The notes beneath the pieces were generated by a model. The model was not told the DNA's origin. It ran no database searches and saw only the letters and a list, made by a program, of their open reading frames with translations. From Odoribacter sp. AF15-53 (lineage in GTDB: Bacteria; Bacteroidota; Bacteroidia; Bacteroidales; Marinifilaceae): DNA of 64,000 nucleotides. Position 1 is the first letter of the stretch. Each line of letters opens with the position of its first letter. This document shows positions 8,427 through 16,811 of the stretch, piece by piece. A program made the position numbers and the translations under genes. The DNA lies in assembly GCF_003479425.1 (NCBI RefSeq), contig NZ_QUHC01000003.1, positions 1 to 64,000 of the forward strand, in the 5' to 3' direction.

Positions 8427-8499
8427 TCGAGATGACTGGACTTGAACCAGCGGCCTCCACGTCCCGAACGTGGCGCGCTACCAACTGCGCTACATCTCG
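8427..8499 (-). tRNA. tRNA-Pro (anticodon CGG)
   Basis: Read on the minus strand, acceptor arms CGAGATG/CATCTCG, a D arm (GCGC/GCGC), anticodon stem CCACG/CGTGG with loop TTCGGGA, and a T arm containing TTCAAGT fold into a standard cloverleaf with discriminator A. The anticodon CGG reads CCG proline codons. The full CCA end is not encoded (the genome continues CCT). Confidence 0.97.
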
Positions 8500-8516
8500 T
8501 TTCCGTTTTGCGAGGG

Positions 8517-8524
8517 CAAAGATA
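8517..8524 (-). promoter_or_regulatory. -7 box (TATCTTTG) of tRNA-Pro
   Basis: TATCTTTG on the minus strand matches TAnnTTTG and ends 17 bp before the tRNA 5' end. The -33 element is weak. Confidence 0.5.
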
Positions 8525-8547
8525 ATAAAAGTATCAATTATAATCAC

Positions 8548-8555
8548 TATATTTG
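8548..8555 (+). promoter_or_regulatory. -7 box (TATATTTG) upstream of rbfA
   Basis: TATATTTG on the plus strand lies 36 bp before the rbfA ATG, divergent from the tRNA-Pro promoter. There is no clear -33 partner. Confidence 0.35.
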
Positions 8556-8591
8556 TGAAAAATTTTATCGTATAAAATATTTTTCTTCAGA

Positions 8592-8930
8592 ATGGACTCA
8601 ATTAGACAGAATAAGGTAGGGCGTTTAATCCAACGGGATTTAAGCGAAATGTTTCAAAAAGAGTGTAAAGAATTCACGGTGGGTGCCATGTTATCCGTTA
8701 CAGCCGTGCGAGTTAGCCCGGACATGTCTTACGCGAGAGTGTATCTCAGTATCTTCCCGTCGAACCTAACGGACAAGGTGCTGGAGAGCTTGGCGGAGAA
8801 AAATAAAAGCATCCGGTTTATCCTTGGAAAAAAGATCGGAAAGCAAACACGAATCATCCCGGAACTCAAATTTTTCGTGGATGACAGCTTGGATTACATC
8901 GATAAAATCGACTCGCTCTTGAAACAATAG
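8592..8930 (+). CDS. rbfA: 30S ribosome-binding factor A
   Basis: A 112-residue RbfA, the KH-like factor that binds immature 30S subunits and helps 16S rRNA 5'-end maturation, especially in the cold. The N-terminal RQNKVGRLIQRDLSEMF helix, the VSPDMSYARVYLSIF strand-turn-strand and the terminal IPELKFFVDDS segment are typical, and the length is normal. It starts an apparent operon: the lipoprotein-export permease follows after 12 bp, then the cyclophilin and VanZ-like genes with 1-bp spacings. Confidence 0.95.
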   Translation: MDSIRQNKVGRLIQRDLSEMFQKECKEFTVGAMLSVTAVRVSPDMSYARVYLSIFPSNLTDKVLESLAEKNKSIRFILGKKIGKQTRIIPELKFFVDDSLDYIDKIDSLLKQ

Positions 8931-8942
8931 CACCATTTCACG

Positions 8943-10151
8943 ATGAATCTATCGATATTCATTGCTCGGAGATACCTGTTCTCAAAAAAGAAACAGAATG
9001 CCATAAACATCATTTCCATTATCAGCATGGTGGGGGTTGCGATTGGTACCACGGCTCTTATTGTCGTCCTCTCCGTGTTCAATGGAATTGATACACTCCT
9101 CACGGAAGCCACCGATACATTTACCCCGGACCTCACGATTTCACCGGCAAAAGGGAAGTTTATCGAGACCGACTCTTCTTTATTAGAGAAGTTAGCCAAA
9201 ATACCGGGAATCGCATCTTACGATCCCGTTGTGGAGGAAAATTCTCTAGTAAAGTTCAAGGATAAACTGGTACCCGTAGTCGTAAAGGGTGTTGACTCGA
9301 CTTACGCCGACCACGTCAATATCCGGCAATCGGTCATTAGCGGGATTTACACCCTGGAGGAAGAAGGGAAGCCCACGGTGGTCATGGGATACGGCATTGC
9401 CGCTGCCCTGAAAATCCGGATGGGATTATCTTCCCCGGTTACTTTTTATTACCCGGATCGTAAAGCGTCTTCCGCATCCAGTTCTGCCTTGAATAATCTC
9501 CAAATTTACCCGCTCGGGATATTCTCGGCACAACAGGATATTGACGGGAAATACGTAATCACCGGAATAGAAACGGCAAGAGAACTATTCGGAGTTCCGG
9601 GACAAATCTCTAAAATAGAGATCAAACTACAAAATCCCGATCAGGCAATCTCGCTGAAAGAAGAATTGTCCCCACAACTGAAACCGATCTACAAAGTAGA
9701 AGACAAGTACGATCTGAACCGATCTTTTTATGCCATGATGAAATCCGAAAAGCTAGCTGTTTTTCTCATCTTGCTATTTATCCTATTAATCGCGTCGTTC
9801 AATATTATCGGCTCCGTATCCATGTTGATAATCGACAAGAAAGAAGATATCGGGATATACCGGGCTCTTGGAATGACAAAAGAGAAAATAATCTCGATTT
9901 TCAAACTGGAGGGTAACCTGATTACCGGGTTTGGCGCACTGATCGGGCTGATCCTTGGAACGCTTCTCTGCCTTTTACAAGAATATTACGGTTTTATTAC
10001 CCTCGGCAACGGGAGTTACATTGTCAGTGCTTACCCCGTCAAGGTGATAACCTCCGATGTTTTGATCATCATGATCACAGTGATCTCTATCGGTTACATT
10101 GCCTCGTACTTTCCGGTAAAATACCTTGTAAACAAAATCGTTAAACCATAA
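8943..10151 (+). CDS. LolC/LolE-type ABC transporter permease (FtsX domain)
   Basis: A 402-residue inner-membrane protein with the LolC/E layout: an N-terminal helix (about residues 20-45) after the IARRYLFSKKK start, a long periplasmic domain (about 50-265), then three C-terminal helices of the FtsX-like permease domain (about 270-395) containing IDKKEDIGIYRALGMTK. In such systems the permease works with a LolD ATPase to release lipoproteins from the inner membrane. No ATPase gene is adjacent, so its partner must be elsewhere. Co-directional with rbfA and the cyclophilin gene. Confidence 0.9.
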   Translation: MNLSIFIARRYLFSKKKQNAINIISIISMVGVAIGTTALIVVLSVFNGIDTLLTEATDTFTPDLTISPAKGKFIETDSSLLEKLAKIPGIASYDPVVEENSLVKFKDKLVPVVVKGVDSTYADHVNIRQSVISGIYTLEEEGKPTVVMGYGIAAALKIRMGLSSPVTFYYPDRKASSASSSALNNLQIYPLGIFSAQQDIDGKYVITGIETARELFGVPGQISKIEIKLQNPDQAISLKEELSPQLKPIYKVEDKYDLNRSFYAMMKSEKLAVFLILLFILLIASFNIIGSVSMLIIDKKEDIGIYRALGMTKEKIISIFKLEGNLITGFGALIGLILGTLLCLLQEYYGFITLGNGSYIVSAYPVKVITSDVLIIMITVISIGYIASYFPVKYLVNKIVKP

Positions 10152-10152
10152 A

Positions 10153-10989
10153 ATGATCAACACCATGTATAAACTTTTAACGCTCTCACTTTTATCCCTT
10201 ACACTGGCTTTTTTTTCCATGACTTCCCAAGGTCAGGAAAAAAAGCATGTTGTTTTGATTGAAACAAACATGGGAAACTTAAAAGCAAAACTATACAACG
10301 ACACCCCGTTACACCGGGATAATTTTATCCGTTTAGCAAAATCCGGTCATTATAACGGAACATTATTCTACCGGGTCGTAAAGAATTTTGTCGTGCAAGG
10401 CGGGTCTTCCGACAGTCGAAACGCCATTTCTGGACAAGCTATCGGTTATGGCAAAGGGGTCACGATCGACGCGGAAATCAAGCCACACCACTACCACAAG
10501 AAAGGAGCCCTAGCCGCCCCCCGTCAACCGGACCGGGTGAATGTATTCAAAGAATCGGACATCGCCCAATTCTACTTCGTGGTCGGGAAGAAATACTCGC
10601 CGGAAGAACTGGATCGCATCGAAAAATCAATAAATGTCCCGATCATGAAAGCCATTCAAAAGAAATATTACACGCCGGAGAAAAAAGCCATGCTTGACAC
10701 GTTGAGAGCACAAAAAAAAGTTCCCGAATTCCGGGCAATTGCCGAAAAAATTAAATCGGATATCGCGTTTGAATGGGCCAACAATACCGAAAAACTCTAC
10801 ATGGATGATGAGAAACGAAAAGCATACACCACAATAGGCGGGGTTCACCACTTGGATAAAGAATACACGGTTTTCGGGGAACTGATAGAAGGCTTCGACG
10901 TGCTCGACAAAATAGCCGCCTTATCCACCGACAAACAAGACCGCCCTTTCAAGGACGTGAGAATAATCAGCGTAAAAATAATTGAATAA
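10153..10989 (+). CDS. Secreted cyclophilin-type peptidylprolyl isomerase
   Basis: A 278-residue protein with a signal peptide (hydrophobic stretch to about residue 25, SQGQEKK after it). The cyclophilin core begins ETNMGNLKAKLYNDTPLHRDNF and has LFYRVVKNFVVQGG, the catalytic region for cis-trans proline isomerisation. The domain is interrupted by a lysine- and glutamate-rich helical insertion (about residues 140-225) before the final TVFGELIEGFDVLDKI strand. It is expected to act as a periplasmic folding helper. Its ATG lies 1 bp after the permease stop, so translation is probably coupled. Confidence 0.92.
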   Translation: MINTMYKLLTLSLLSLTLAFFSMTSQGQEKKHVVLIETNMGNLKAKLYNDTPLHRDNFIRLAKSGHYNGTLFYRVVKNFVVQGGSSDSRNAISGQAIGYGKGVTIDAEIKPHHYHKKGALAAPRQPDRVNVFKESDIAQFYFVVGKKYSPEELDRIEKSINVPIMKAIQKKYYTPEKKAMLDTLRAQKKVPEFRAIAEKIKSDIAFEWANNTEKLYMDDEKRKAYTTIGGVHHLDKEYTVFGELIEGFDVLDKIAALSTDKQDRPFKDVRIISVKIIE

Positions 10990-10990
10990 C

Positions 10991-11407
10991 ATGATAGCAC
11001 GCAAACACACTTTATTATGGAGGAATATCATTTGGGCAGGAGTCATCTTTTTCTTATGCGCTATTCCATCAGATTCGATACCCGATCCTAAACTAAATAT
11101 CCCCCAGCTTGACAAAGTCGTTCATTTTGGAATGTTCTTTATCATGGCGATCTTCCTGTGTAGCGAACTTCGTTACCAAACTCGATTATCCCTACGAGCC
11201 GTCTATTCGATTGCCATCGGGTTCAGCTTCGTTTACGGGGGATTGATCGAGATTTTGCAATTCAATTATTTCCACCGTGGAGGAGAATGGTGGGATTTGG
11301 TTGCAGACGTACTCGGGGCCGTTGTCGGCTGCTTATTATATCCCACGGCAAAACAACAAAAAGATAAATTCGTCACCTATTTATACAAGAAGCTAAAAAA
11401 AGGGTAA
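10991..11407 (+). CDS. VanZ-like membrane protein
   Basis: A 138-residue protein with about four hydrophobic segments and the VanZ-family features PDSIPD, KVVHFGMFFIMA and a GGLIEILQ motif preceding a polar GEWWDLVADVLGA segment. VanZ relatives are small integral membrane proteins; one confers low teicoplanin resistance in enterococci, but most have no known function and resistance should not be assumed. Start: ATG at 10991, 1 bp after the cyclophilin stop; a TTG nine bases upstream is less likely. Confidence 0.85.
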   Translation: MIARKHTLLWRNIIWAGVIFFLCAIPSDSIPDPKLNIPQLDKVVHFGMFFIMAIFLCSELRYQTRLSLRAVYSIAIGFSFVYGGLIEILQFNYFHRGGEWWDLVADVLGAVVGCLLYPTAKQQKDKFVTYLYKKLKKG

Positions 11408-11469
11408 GAAAAACAACCCTTCCGCGATAAATCTCGTTCATGAAAATGGAACAATAAAGCTACACGTTC

Positions 11470-12411
11470 ATGAAAACTATTACATTTAGAAACGGGGACA
11501 AGATGCCCCTCTTCGGATTGGGAACTTATCAATCCAAAACTAACGATCTGCATGATGCCATTATCAGCGCGATCAAAGACGGTTACCGGATGATCGATTG
11601 CGCCGCTTATTACAAAAACGAGAAAATCATCGGGGATACCTTACAAGAAGTCTTCAATGAAGACCTCGTAAAACGGGAAGATTTATTCATCACGTCCAAA
11701 TTATGGAATAACAACCATGCGCCAGAGCACGTGGAAGAAGCCTTGCGAAACACCCTGCACGACCTTCGACTGGATTACCTCGATCTATACCTGATTCACT
11801 GGCCGATAGCGTTGAAACACGAGATAGAATACCCACAAAAAGCGTCCGACCTGTTTTCCTTGGAAGAATGCCCGCTCATAGAGACTTGGAAAGCCATGGA
11901 AGAGATGCAGGCAAAAGGACTATGCCGCCATATCGGGGTGTCAAATTTCAGCATACCCAAATTACAAGAACTGATTGCCGGGGCGAAAATAAAACCCGAA
12001 ATGGATCAGGTGGAAATGCATCCCTACCTCCAACAAAAAGAATTACTTCAATTCTGTCAATCTGAAGGTATTCTCATGACAGCCTACTCCCCGCTCGGAC
12101 GTAATCTCCCAATAAAAGACAAACCGGGACTAACACGAGAACCTATTATCGTGAACTTAGCAAAAAAATATAATTGTACTCCCGCCCAGATTATTATTGC
12201 CTGGGGAGTGCAGCGAGGGATCGTGATTATCCCGAAATCAGTTCACCCTGAACGAATAAAAGAAAACATCAATTCGCTGAATATCAATCTTTCAAAAGAA
12301 GATATGACACAAATCGCCACGCTTGATTCCCACACCCGAATGACTGACGGTTCCGCTTGGATTTTCCCCGGAGGTCCCTACACGATGAAAAATATTTGGG
12401 ATGAAAAATGA
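11470..12411 (+). CDS. Aldo/keto reductase
   Basis: A 313-residue NAD(P)H-dependent oxidoreductase of the AKR superfamily. The catalytic tetrad is visible as Asp and Tyr in MIDCAAYYKNE, Lys in FITSKLWN and His in YLIHWP; GVSNFS and the C-terminal IPKSVHPERIKEN segment form the cofactor phosphate site. Substrate cannot be predicted. The gene follows the VanZ-like gene after 62 bp; a separate pheS promoter lies just after its stop. Confidence 0.94.
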   Translation: MKTITFRNGDKMPLFGLGTYQSKTNDLHDAIISAIKDGYRMIDCAAYYKNEKIIGDTLQEVFNEDLVKREDLFITSKLWNNNHAPEHVEEALRNTLHDLRLDYLDLYLIHWPIALKHEIEYPQKASDLFSLEECPLIETWKAMEEMQAKGLCRHIGVSNFSIPKLQELIAGAKIKPEMDQVEMHPYLQQKELLQFCQSEGILMTAYSPLGRNLPIKDKPGLTREPIIVNLAKKYNCTPAQIIIAWGVQRGIVIIPKSVHPERIKENINSLNINLSKEDMTQIATLDSHTRMTDGSAWIFPGGPYTMKNIWDEK

Positions 12412-12425
12412 AGTTCTTCAAAGAA

Positions 12426-12457
12426 TTGAAATGTGTGAGACTTTTTTATTAACTTTG
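12426..12457 (+). promoter_or_regulatory. Promoter of pheS (TTG-N21-TAACTTTG)
   Basis: TTG at 12426-12428 and TAACTTTG at 12450-12457 match the Bacteroidota -33/-7 pattern with 21-bp spacing. The predicted start is near 12465, giving a leader of about 20 nt before the pheS ATG. Confidence 0.6.
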
Positions 12458-12485
12458 CAACCCAAGGATTTCAAATTTTGAGAAA

Positions 12486-13508
12486 ATGTTAGATAAGATT
12501 AAACAACTCCGTGCTGAAATAGCCGAATTCCAGGCAAAGAATCTGGAAGAAGTAGAACAGTTCAGAATCAAGCATTTAAGCAAGAAAGGTACAATTGCTG
12601 CTCTATTTGATGATTTCAAAACCGTTCCCGTGGATCAGAAAAAAGTCATGGGCCAGGAATTGAATGAACTGAAAAACACGGCTTTGGCAAAAATAAACGA
12701 GTTGAAAGACTTGCTATCTAACGCAGAAGAAAGTTTAAGCGGTATTGACCTGACAATGCCGGGAGACCCGTTAAAACTGGGAACCCGTCACCCTTTGGCT
12801 ATCGTGAAAAACGAGATTCTGGCGATCTTCAATAAACTTGGATTCACCATTTCCGAAGGACCGGAAATCGAGGATGACTGGCACAACTTCTCGGCATTAA
12901 ACTTCCCGGAAGAACATCCGGCCCGCGACATGCAGGACACGTTTTTCATTCAGAAAAACCCGGATATCGTGTTGCATACCCATACTTCGTCCGTACAGGT
13001 AAGAGATATGGAAGCCCACCGTCCCCCGATTCGTCTGGTTACTCCCGGAAGAGTATTCCGTAACGAGGCAATCTCCGCACGGGCACACTGTATATTCCAC
13101 CAAATCGAGGCGCTTTACATTGACGAAGATGTATCTTTTGCCGATTTGAAGCAAACCCTCACGTACTTTGCAAAAGAACTTTTCGGTCCGGACACGCAAA
13201 TCCGTTTACGTCCGTCCTACTTCCCTTTCACCGAACCGTCGGCAGAAATGGATGTATCCTGTACACTATGCCACGGGAAAGGTTGCAACGTTTGTAAAGG
13301 CACGGGTTGGCTGGAGATTTTGGGATGTGGAATGGTTGACCCCAACGTTTTGGAATTAAATGGCATAGACAAGGAAAAATATACCGGGTTCGCCCTCGGT
13401 ATGGGTATCGAGCGTATCACGATGTTAAAATACGGCATCAAGGACATACGCCTCTTTTTCGAGAACGACATCCGCTTCCTTGAACAGTTTTCGGCCGCAG
13501 GCAAATAA
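12486..13508 (+). CDS. pheS: Phenylalanine--tRNA ligase alpha subunit
   Basis: A 340-residue PheS, the catalytic subunit of the (alpha-beta)2 phenylalanyl-tRNA synthetase. It has the N-terminal coiled coil (about residues 1-90), then class II motifs: motif 2 around RVFRNEAISARAHCIFHQ and motif 3 GMGIERITMLKYGI near the C terminus. A Cys-rich CTLCHGKGCNVCKG element sits just before motif 3. Length is normal. pheT is not adjacent, so the two subunits are encoded apart. It has its own promoter and terminator. Confidence 0.97.
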   Translation: MLDKIKQLRAEIAEFQAKNLEEVEQFRIKHLSKKGTIAALFDDFKTVPVDQKKVMGQELNELKNTALAKINELKDLLSNAEESLSGIDLTMPGDPLKLGTRHPLAIVKNEILAIFNKLGFTISEGPEIEDDWHNFSALNFPEEHPARDMQDTFFIQKNPDIVLHTHTSSVQVRDMEAHRPPIRLVTPGRVFRNEAISARAHCIFHQIEALYIDEDVSFADLKQTLTYFAKELFGPDTQIRLRPSYFPFTEPSAEMDVSCTLCHGKGCNVCKGTGWLEILGCGMVDPNVLELNGIDKEKYTGFALGMGIERITMLKYGIKDIRLFFENDIRFLEQFSAAGK

Positions 13509-13530
13509 TATATAAACACAACACAAGAGA

Positions 13531-13567
13531 GATGAGGATGCCGTTCACTACGGCTCCTCATTTTTTA
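13531..13567 (+). terminator. Rho-independent terminator of pheS
   Basis: ATGAGG/CTCAT outer and GCCGT/ACGGC inner pairing around TCAC, followed by TTTTTT, 23 bp after the pheS stop. Confidence 0.85.
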
Positions 13568-13587
13568 TTTACAACACACACATTACC

Positions 13588-14448
13588 ATGAAAAATTTCA
13601 TCCTCTTGTTTTTACTAACTTTCTCGACATTCGCATGCGCGCAGACTGATTCAATCTCACAAGAGGATCAGACCCTGTTAAAGCGTTTTTTTGAATATGC
13701 CAATCAAAATAATATATCCAAACTTCCCATCAATGAAAAGATTTCCGCCATCGGGCGTTACTTTATCGAAACCCCTTACGTGGGAGGGACTTTAGACATA
13801 AACAAGCAAGAGCAACTTGTAGTAAACCTCCGGGAATTCGATTGCGTCACCTTTGTTGACAACGTGCTCGCACTGGCTCTTATGGACAAATACGATAAAT
13901 CGAACCTTCCGCAATTTCTGACAAATCTGAAAAAAATCCGCTACCGAAACGGGGAAATTACCGATTACACGGCCCGACTGCATTATTCTTCCGATTGGCT
14001 ACACGAAATGGAACATTCGGGAATCATCGAAAACATCACCAAAGAAAAAGGAGGCATCCCGTTCACCAATAAAGTATCCTTTATTTCCCAGAACTGGCAA
14101 AAATACCCGGCCTTACAAAAAGATTCTTCACTTGTCAAGAAAATGACCCGTATAGAAAAAGAAATCAATGCCAGAGAATACTACTATATCCCGAAAGAAA
14201 AGGTGCTTCCATTCGTCGGGCAAATCAAGACTGGCGATATCATATTGATTACCACGCAAAAAAAAGGTCTCGACACCTCGCACGTGGGTATTGCCGTCGA
14301 AGAAAACGGACAAATATATTTACTCCACGCCTCCATTTCAAGTAAAAAAGTAACATTAACGGAAGAGACACTTCCCGAATATTTACAAAGAATAACCTCC
14401 CATTCCGGAATAATGATCGGACGACTCGTTAATTTTAAATCTAATTAA
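13588..14448 (+). CDS. DUF1460 family N-acetylmuramoyl-L-alanine amidase-like protein
   Basis: A 286-residue exported protein with a signal peptide or lipobox-like start (FSTFACAQ, about residues 12-19). It matches the DUF1460 family, NlpC/P60-related cysteine amidases acting on the bond between N-acetylmuramic acid and L-alanine in cell-wall fragments. The likely nucleophile is Cys86 in REFDCVTFVDN; His232 in TSHVGIA completes the pair, with LHAS (His247) nearby. It probably trims recycled peptidoglycan in the periplasm or at the surface. It is followed on the same strand by an LpoB-like gene, so a cell-wall theme runs through this block. Confidence 0.9.
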   Translation: MKNFILLFLLTFSTFACAQTDSISQEDQTLLKRFFEYANQNNISKLPINEKISAIGRYFIETPYVGGTLDINKQEQLVVNLREFDCVTFVDNVLALALMDKYDKSNLPQFLTNLKKIRYRNGEITDYTARLHYSSDWLHEMEHSGIIENITKEKGGIPFTNKVSFISQNWQKYPALQKDSSLVKKMTRIEKEINAREYYYIPKEKVLPFVGQIKTGDIILITTQKKGLDTSHVGIAVEENGQIYLLHASISSKKVTLTEETLPEYLQRITSHSGIMIGRLVNFKSN

Positions 14449-14471
14449 CATCCATATGCGTGCCAAATACG

Positions 14472-14479
14472 TATATTTG
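14472..14479 (+). promoter_or_regulatory. -7 box (TATATTTG) before the LpoB-like gene
   Basis: TATATTTG matches TAnnTTTG and sits inside a CCAAATA/TATTTGG palindrome (14463-14480), about 80 bp before the LpoB-like start. No -33 partner is evident. Confidence 0.3.
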
Positions 14480-14560
14480 GTAGGTTTATTGTAATAACTT
14501 TAATAAAAATCACATGAATCCTAATCGTGGAAACTGAATAGAAACTTAAAACAACGGAAT

Positions 14561-15157
14561 ATGAGAAGAATATTTATCGGAACACTGGTTGTCTTGGCCA
14601 TTGCCTTAATCAACGGATGCGCGAACCGGAAAATTACTCGGGTAGACCCGAATGAAACCATTGATCTCAGCGGACGCTGGAATGATAGTGACTCACGACT
14701 TGTTTCCGAAGAAATGATCGGGGACTTACTGACCTCGGCCTGGATTCCCAAATACTTGAAAGCAAATGACAAGCGTCCCGTGGTTGTTGTAGGACTTGTT
14801 GAAAACAAAAGTCACGAACACATCAACTCCGAAACTTTCATTAAGGACGTGGAAAAAGCCATTATCCGTGACGGGAACATCCGTTTGGTCGTTGCCGGGG
14901 AGAAACGAAACGAATTGAGAAAAGAAAGAGCGGAACAACAGGACTACGCTTCACCCGAAACTACCAAAAAATGGGGAAAAGAACTCGGGGCCGATTTCAT
15001 CCTGCAAGGAACGATCAACAGTATCGTGGACTCGTACAAGAAACAAAAAGTCGTAACCTACCAGATTGACCTGCAACTCACAAACATCGAGACAAATGAA
15101 GTCGTTTGGATGGGAGACAAGAAGATAAAGAAACAAATCAGCGACAAAGTTTTCTAA
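14561..15157 (+). CDS. LpoB-like penicillin-binding protein activator lipoprotein
   Basis: A 198-residue lipoprotein: signal sequence with lipobox ending at Cys20 (ALINGC), then a domain with RPVVVVGLVENKSHEHI, LRKERAEQQDYASPETTKKWGKELGADFIL and GTINSIVD, split here, typical of the LpoB/CsgG-like fold. In enterobacteria LpoB activates the bifunctional synthase PBP1B from the outer membrane. The role in Bacteroidota is inferred from the fold. A COG3014-like lipoprotein follows after about 70 bp, an arrangement that suggests the pair works together. Confidence 0.88.
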   Translation: MRRIFIGTLVVLAIALINGCANRKITRVDPNETIDLSGRWNDSDSRLVSEEMIGDLLTSAWIPKYLKANDKRPVVVVGLVENKSHEHINSETFIKDVEKAIIRDGNIRLVVAGEKRNELRKERAEQQDYASPETTKKWGKELGADFILQGTINSIVDSYKKQKVVTYQIDLQLTNIETNEVVWMGDKKIKKQISDKVF

Positions 15158-15160
15158 CAA

Positions 15161-15310
15161 GTTTGTAAAGTTTATAAGGTTCATAAAGTTTATAAAGTAA
15201 TTCCCCAAAAGTTTAAGACCTTGAAAAAATGAAAAACATTCATTGTTCATACTTTAAAAGAAATACAATCGGGATTCATAAACCTTATGAACTTTATAAA
15301 CTTTACAAAC
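15161..15310. repeat. 26-bp imperfect inverted repeat flanking the start of the COG3014-like gene
   Basis: The arm at 15161-15186 is the reverse complement of 15285-15310 with one mismatch in 26 bp. The loop of about 98 bp contains the ribosome-binding region and ATG (15229) of the lipoprotein gene. The right arm lies inside the coding region and is part of a degenerate tandem array of CTTTATAAA-like units that encodes KPYELYKLYKPYKL. Confidence 0.75.
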
Positions 15311-16698
15311 CTTATAAACTCCTCGGGCTTATCCTCGTCTTTCTCCTCTCTGGATGTGCCACTTGGTATCAACGGACCGCGGAATTTCAATCGGCCGTCA
15401 ACGTGGGTAATTTTGAGAAAGCAAATAAACTATTAGATAAGGACAAAAAGCAAGCCACGGGTAAAAATCGCATCCTTTATTATCTTAACAAGGGATACGT
15501 AGAATTCATGCTCGGCAACCCCACCAATAGTAATCAATATTTCGAAACCGCCGAAAACCTGATCGACGAGTACCACAGCAATGTTGGAGCGGAAGCTGCC
15601 GCCCTGGTAACGAACCCGGAAGCTCGTCCTTATCGACCGGAAGATTTCGAAGTCATTATGATCAATTTCTACAAGGCTCTGAATTATCTCGACCTGAACG
15701 ATATGGAAGGAGCCTTGGTGGAAGTCCGCAAGATAAACATTAAACTCAATCAACTGAACGACAAATATCCCGACAACAAGAATCGTTATCAACGGGATGC
15801 TTTCGCCCATCTACTAATGGGCTTGATTTACGATGCCTCCGGGGATGACAACAATGCCTTTATCGCCTACCGGAATGCTTACGAAGTTTATCAATCCGAT
15901 TACGTCAAAAACTTCGGGGTAAAAGCTCCCGAACAACTGAAACAAGACCTCATGCGCACGGCTTATAACTGTGGTTTCACGGCAGAACTAAAACAATACG
16001 AGAAAGAATTTAACCTCAAATACACGCATACCCCCACCCCGGCAAACGGTCAACTTGTATTCTTCTGGCTAAACGGGATGGGCCCGGTGAAAGCGGAATG
16101 GAGCATTAATTTCGTCAAGCAGAAAAGAGGTGACGGAGCCATTGTTTTTCACAACGAGGACCTCGGACTCACGTTCCCGTTCTTTTTAGGCTCGGGATAC
16201 AGTGACAACGAACGCAAAAGCATAGCCGACCTGCAAATGTTACGGGTAGCCTTCCCGAAATACACGGAACGTCCCCCCCTTTATGCCTCCGGATCACTCG
16301 TAACAAATGCTCACACGTACCCTTTGGAGTTAGCCGAGAACATCAACGAGATTGCCTTTAAAACCTTGCGGGATCGTATGGTTCGGGAATTCTCGAACTC
16401 TCTTCTCCGGGTTGCCGCCAAAAAAGGATTGGAATATTCCGCCCGCAAACAAAACGAATGGCTTGGTTTAGCTGTCGGCATTGCCAACAGCCTCACGGAA
16501 AAAGCGGACACGCGTAACTGGCAAACTCTACCCTATTCCATCTCTTACACCCGTCTTCCCCTATCTGGCGGGCAGAACAACATCACGCTTCAGCTCAACG
16601 CCCGCAACGGTTCCAAGCACACGGAACAATTCTCCATCGAAGGCGGGGGACGTAAAACCCGTTTCCACATCTTCCAAACGATGGATTCCAAACAATAA
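15229..16698 (+). CDS. COG3014-like outer-membrane lipoprotein with TPR-like repeats
   Basis: A 489-residue lipoprotein: the lipobox ends at Cys43 (FLLSGC), followed by helical repeats of TPR type (about residues 55-240; KANKLLDK, YYLNKGYVEFMLG, DAFAHLLMGLIYDASG) and a C-terminal beta-rich domain. The 31 residues before the hydrophobic signal core are unusually long and encoded partly by a repeat array (KPYELYKLYKPYKL), suggesting that a dispersed repeat has invaded the 5' end. No closer ATG before the signal core was found. It resembles COG3014 proteins found beside LpoB; function unknown. Confidence 0.85.
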   Translation: MKNIHCSYFKRNTIGIHKPYELYKLYKPYKLLGLILVFLLSGCATWYQRTAEFQSAVNVGNFEKANKLLDKDKKQATGKNRILYYLNKGYVEFMLGNPTNSNQYFETAENLIDEYHSNVGAEAAALVTNPEARPYRPEDFEVIMINFYKALNYLDLNDMEGALVEVRKINIKLNQLNDKYPDNKNRYQRDAFAHLLMGLIYDASGDDNNAFIAYRNAYEVYQSDYVKNFGVKAPEQLKQDLMRTAYNCGFTAELKQYEKEFNLKYTHTPTPANGQLVFFWLNGMGPVKAEWSINFVKQKRGDGAIVFHNEDLGLTFPFFLGSGYSDNERKSIADLQMLRVAFPKYTERPPLYASGSLVTNAHTYPLELAENINEIAFKTLRDRMVREFSNSLLRVAAKKGLEYSARKQNEWLGLAVGIANSLTEKADTRNWQTLPYSISYTRLPLSGGQNNITLQLNARNGSKHTEQFSIEGGGRKTRFHIFQTMDSKQ

Positions 16699-16811
16699 TA
16701 TGATTATACTTTTACCATTACACAATGATTCTCTTTTCTCTAAAAAACTCCCCCACCTTACAAACGTAAAATGAAGGGAGTACCGAAAGTGACAATAATT
16801 CAGACTTGTTA

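Noticed and set aside
10991..11407. VanZ-like gene as an antibiotic-resistance gene
   Set aside because: Most VanZ-family proteins are not tied to resistance and no van genes are present.
11470..12411. Aldo/keto reductase as part of the rbfA operon
   Set aside because: A 62-bp gap before it and no functional link; co-transcription is possible but not shown.
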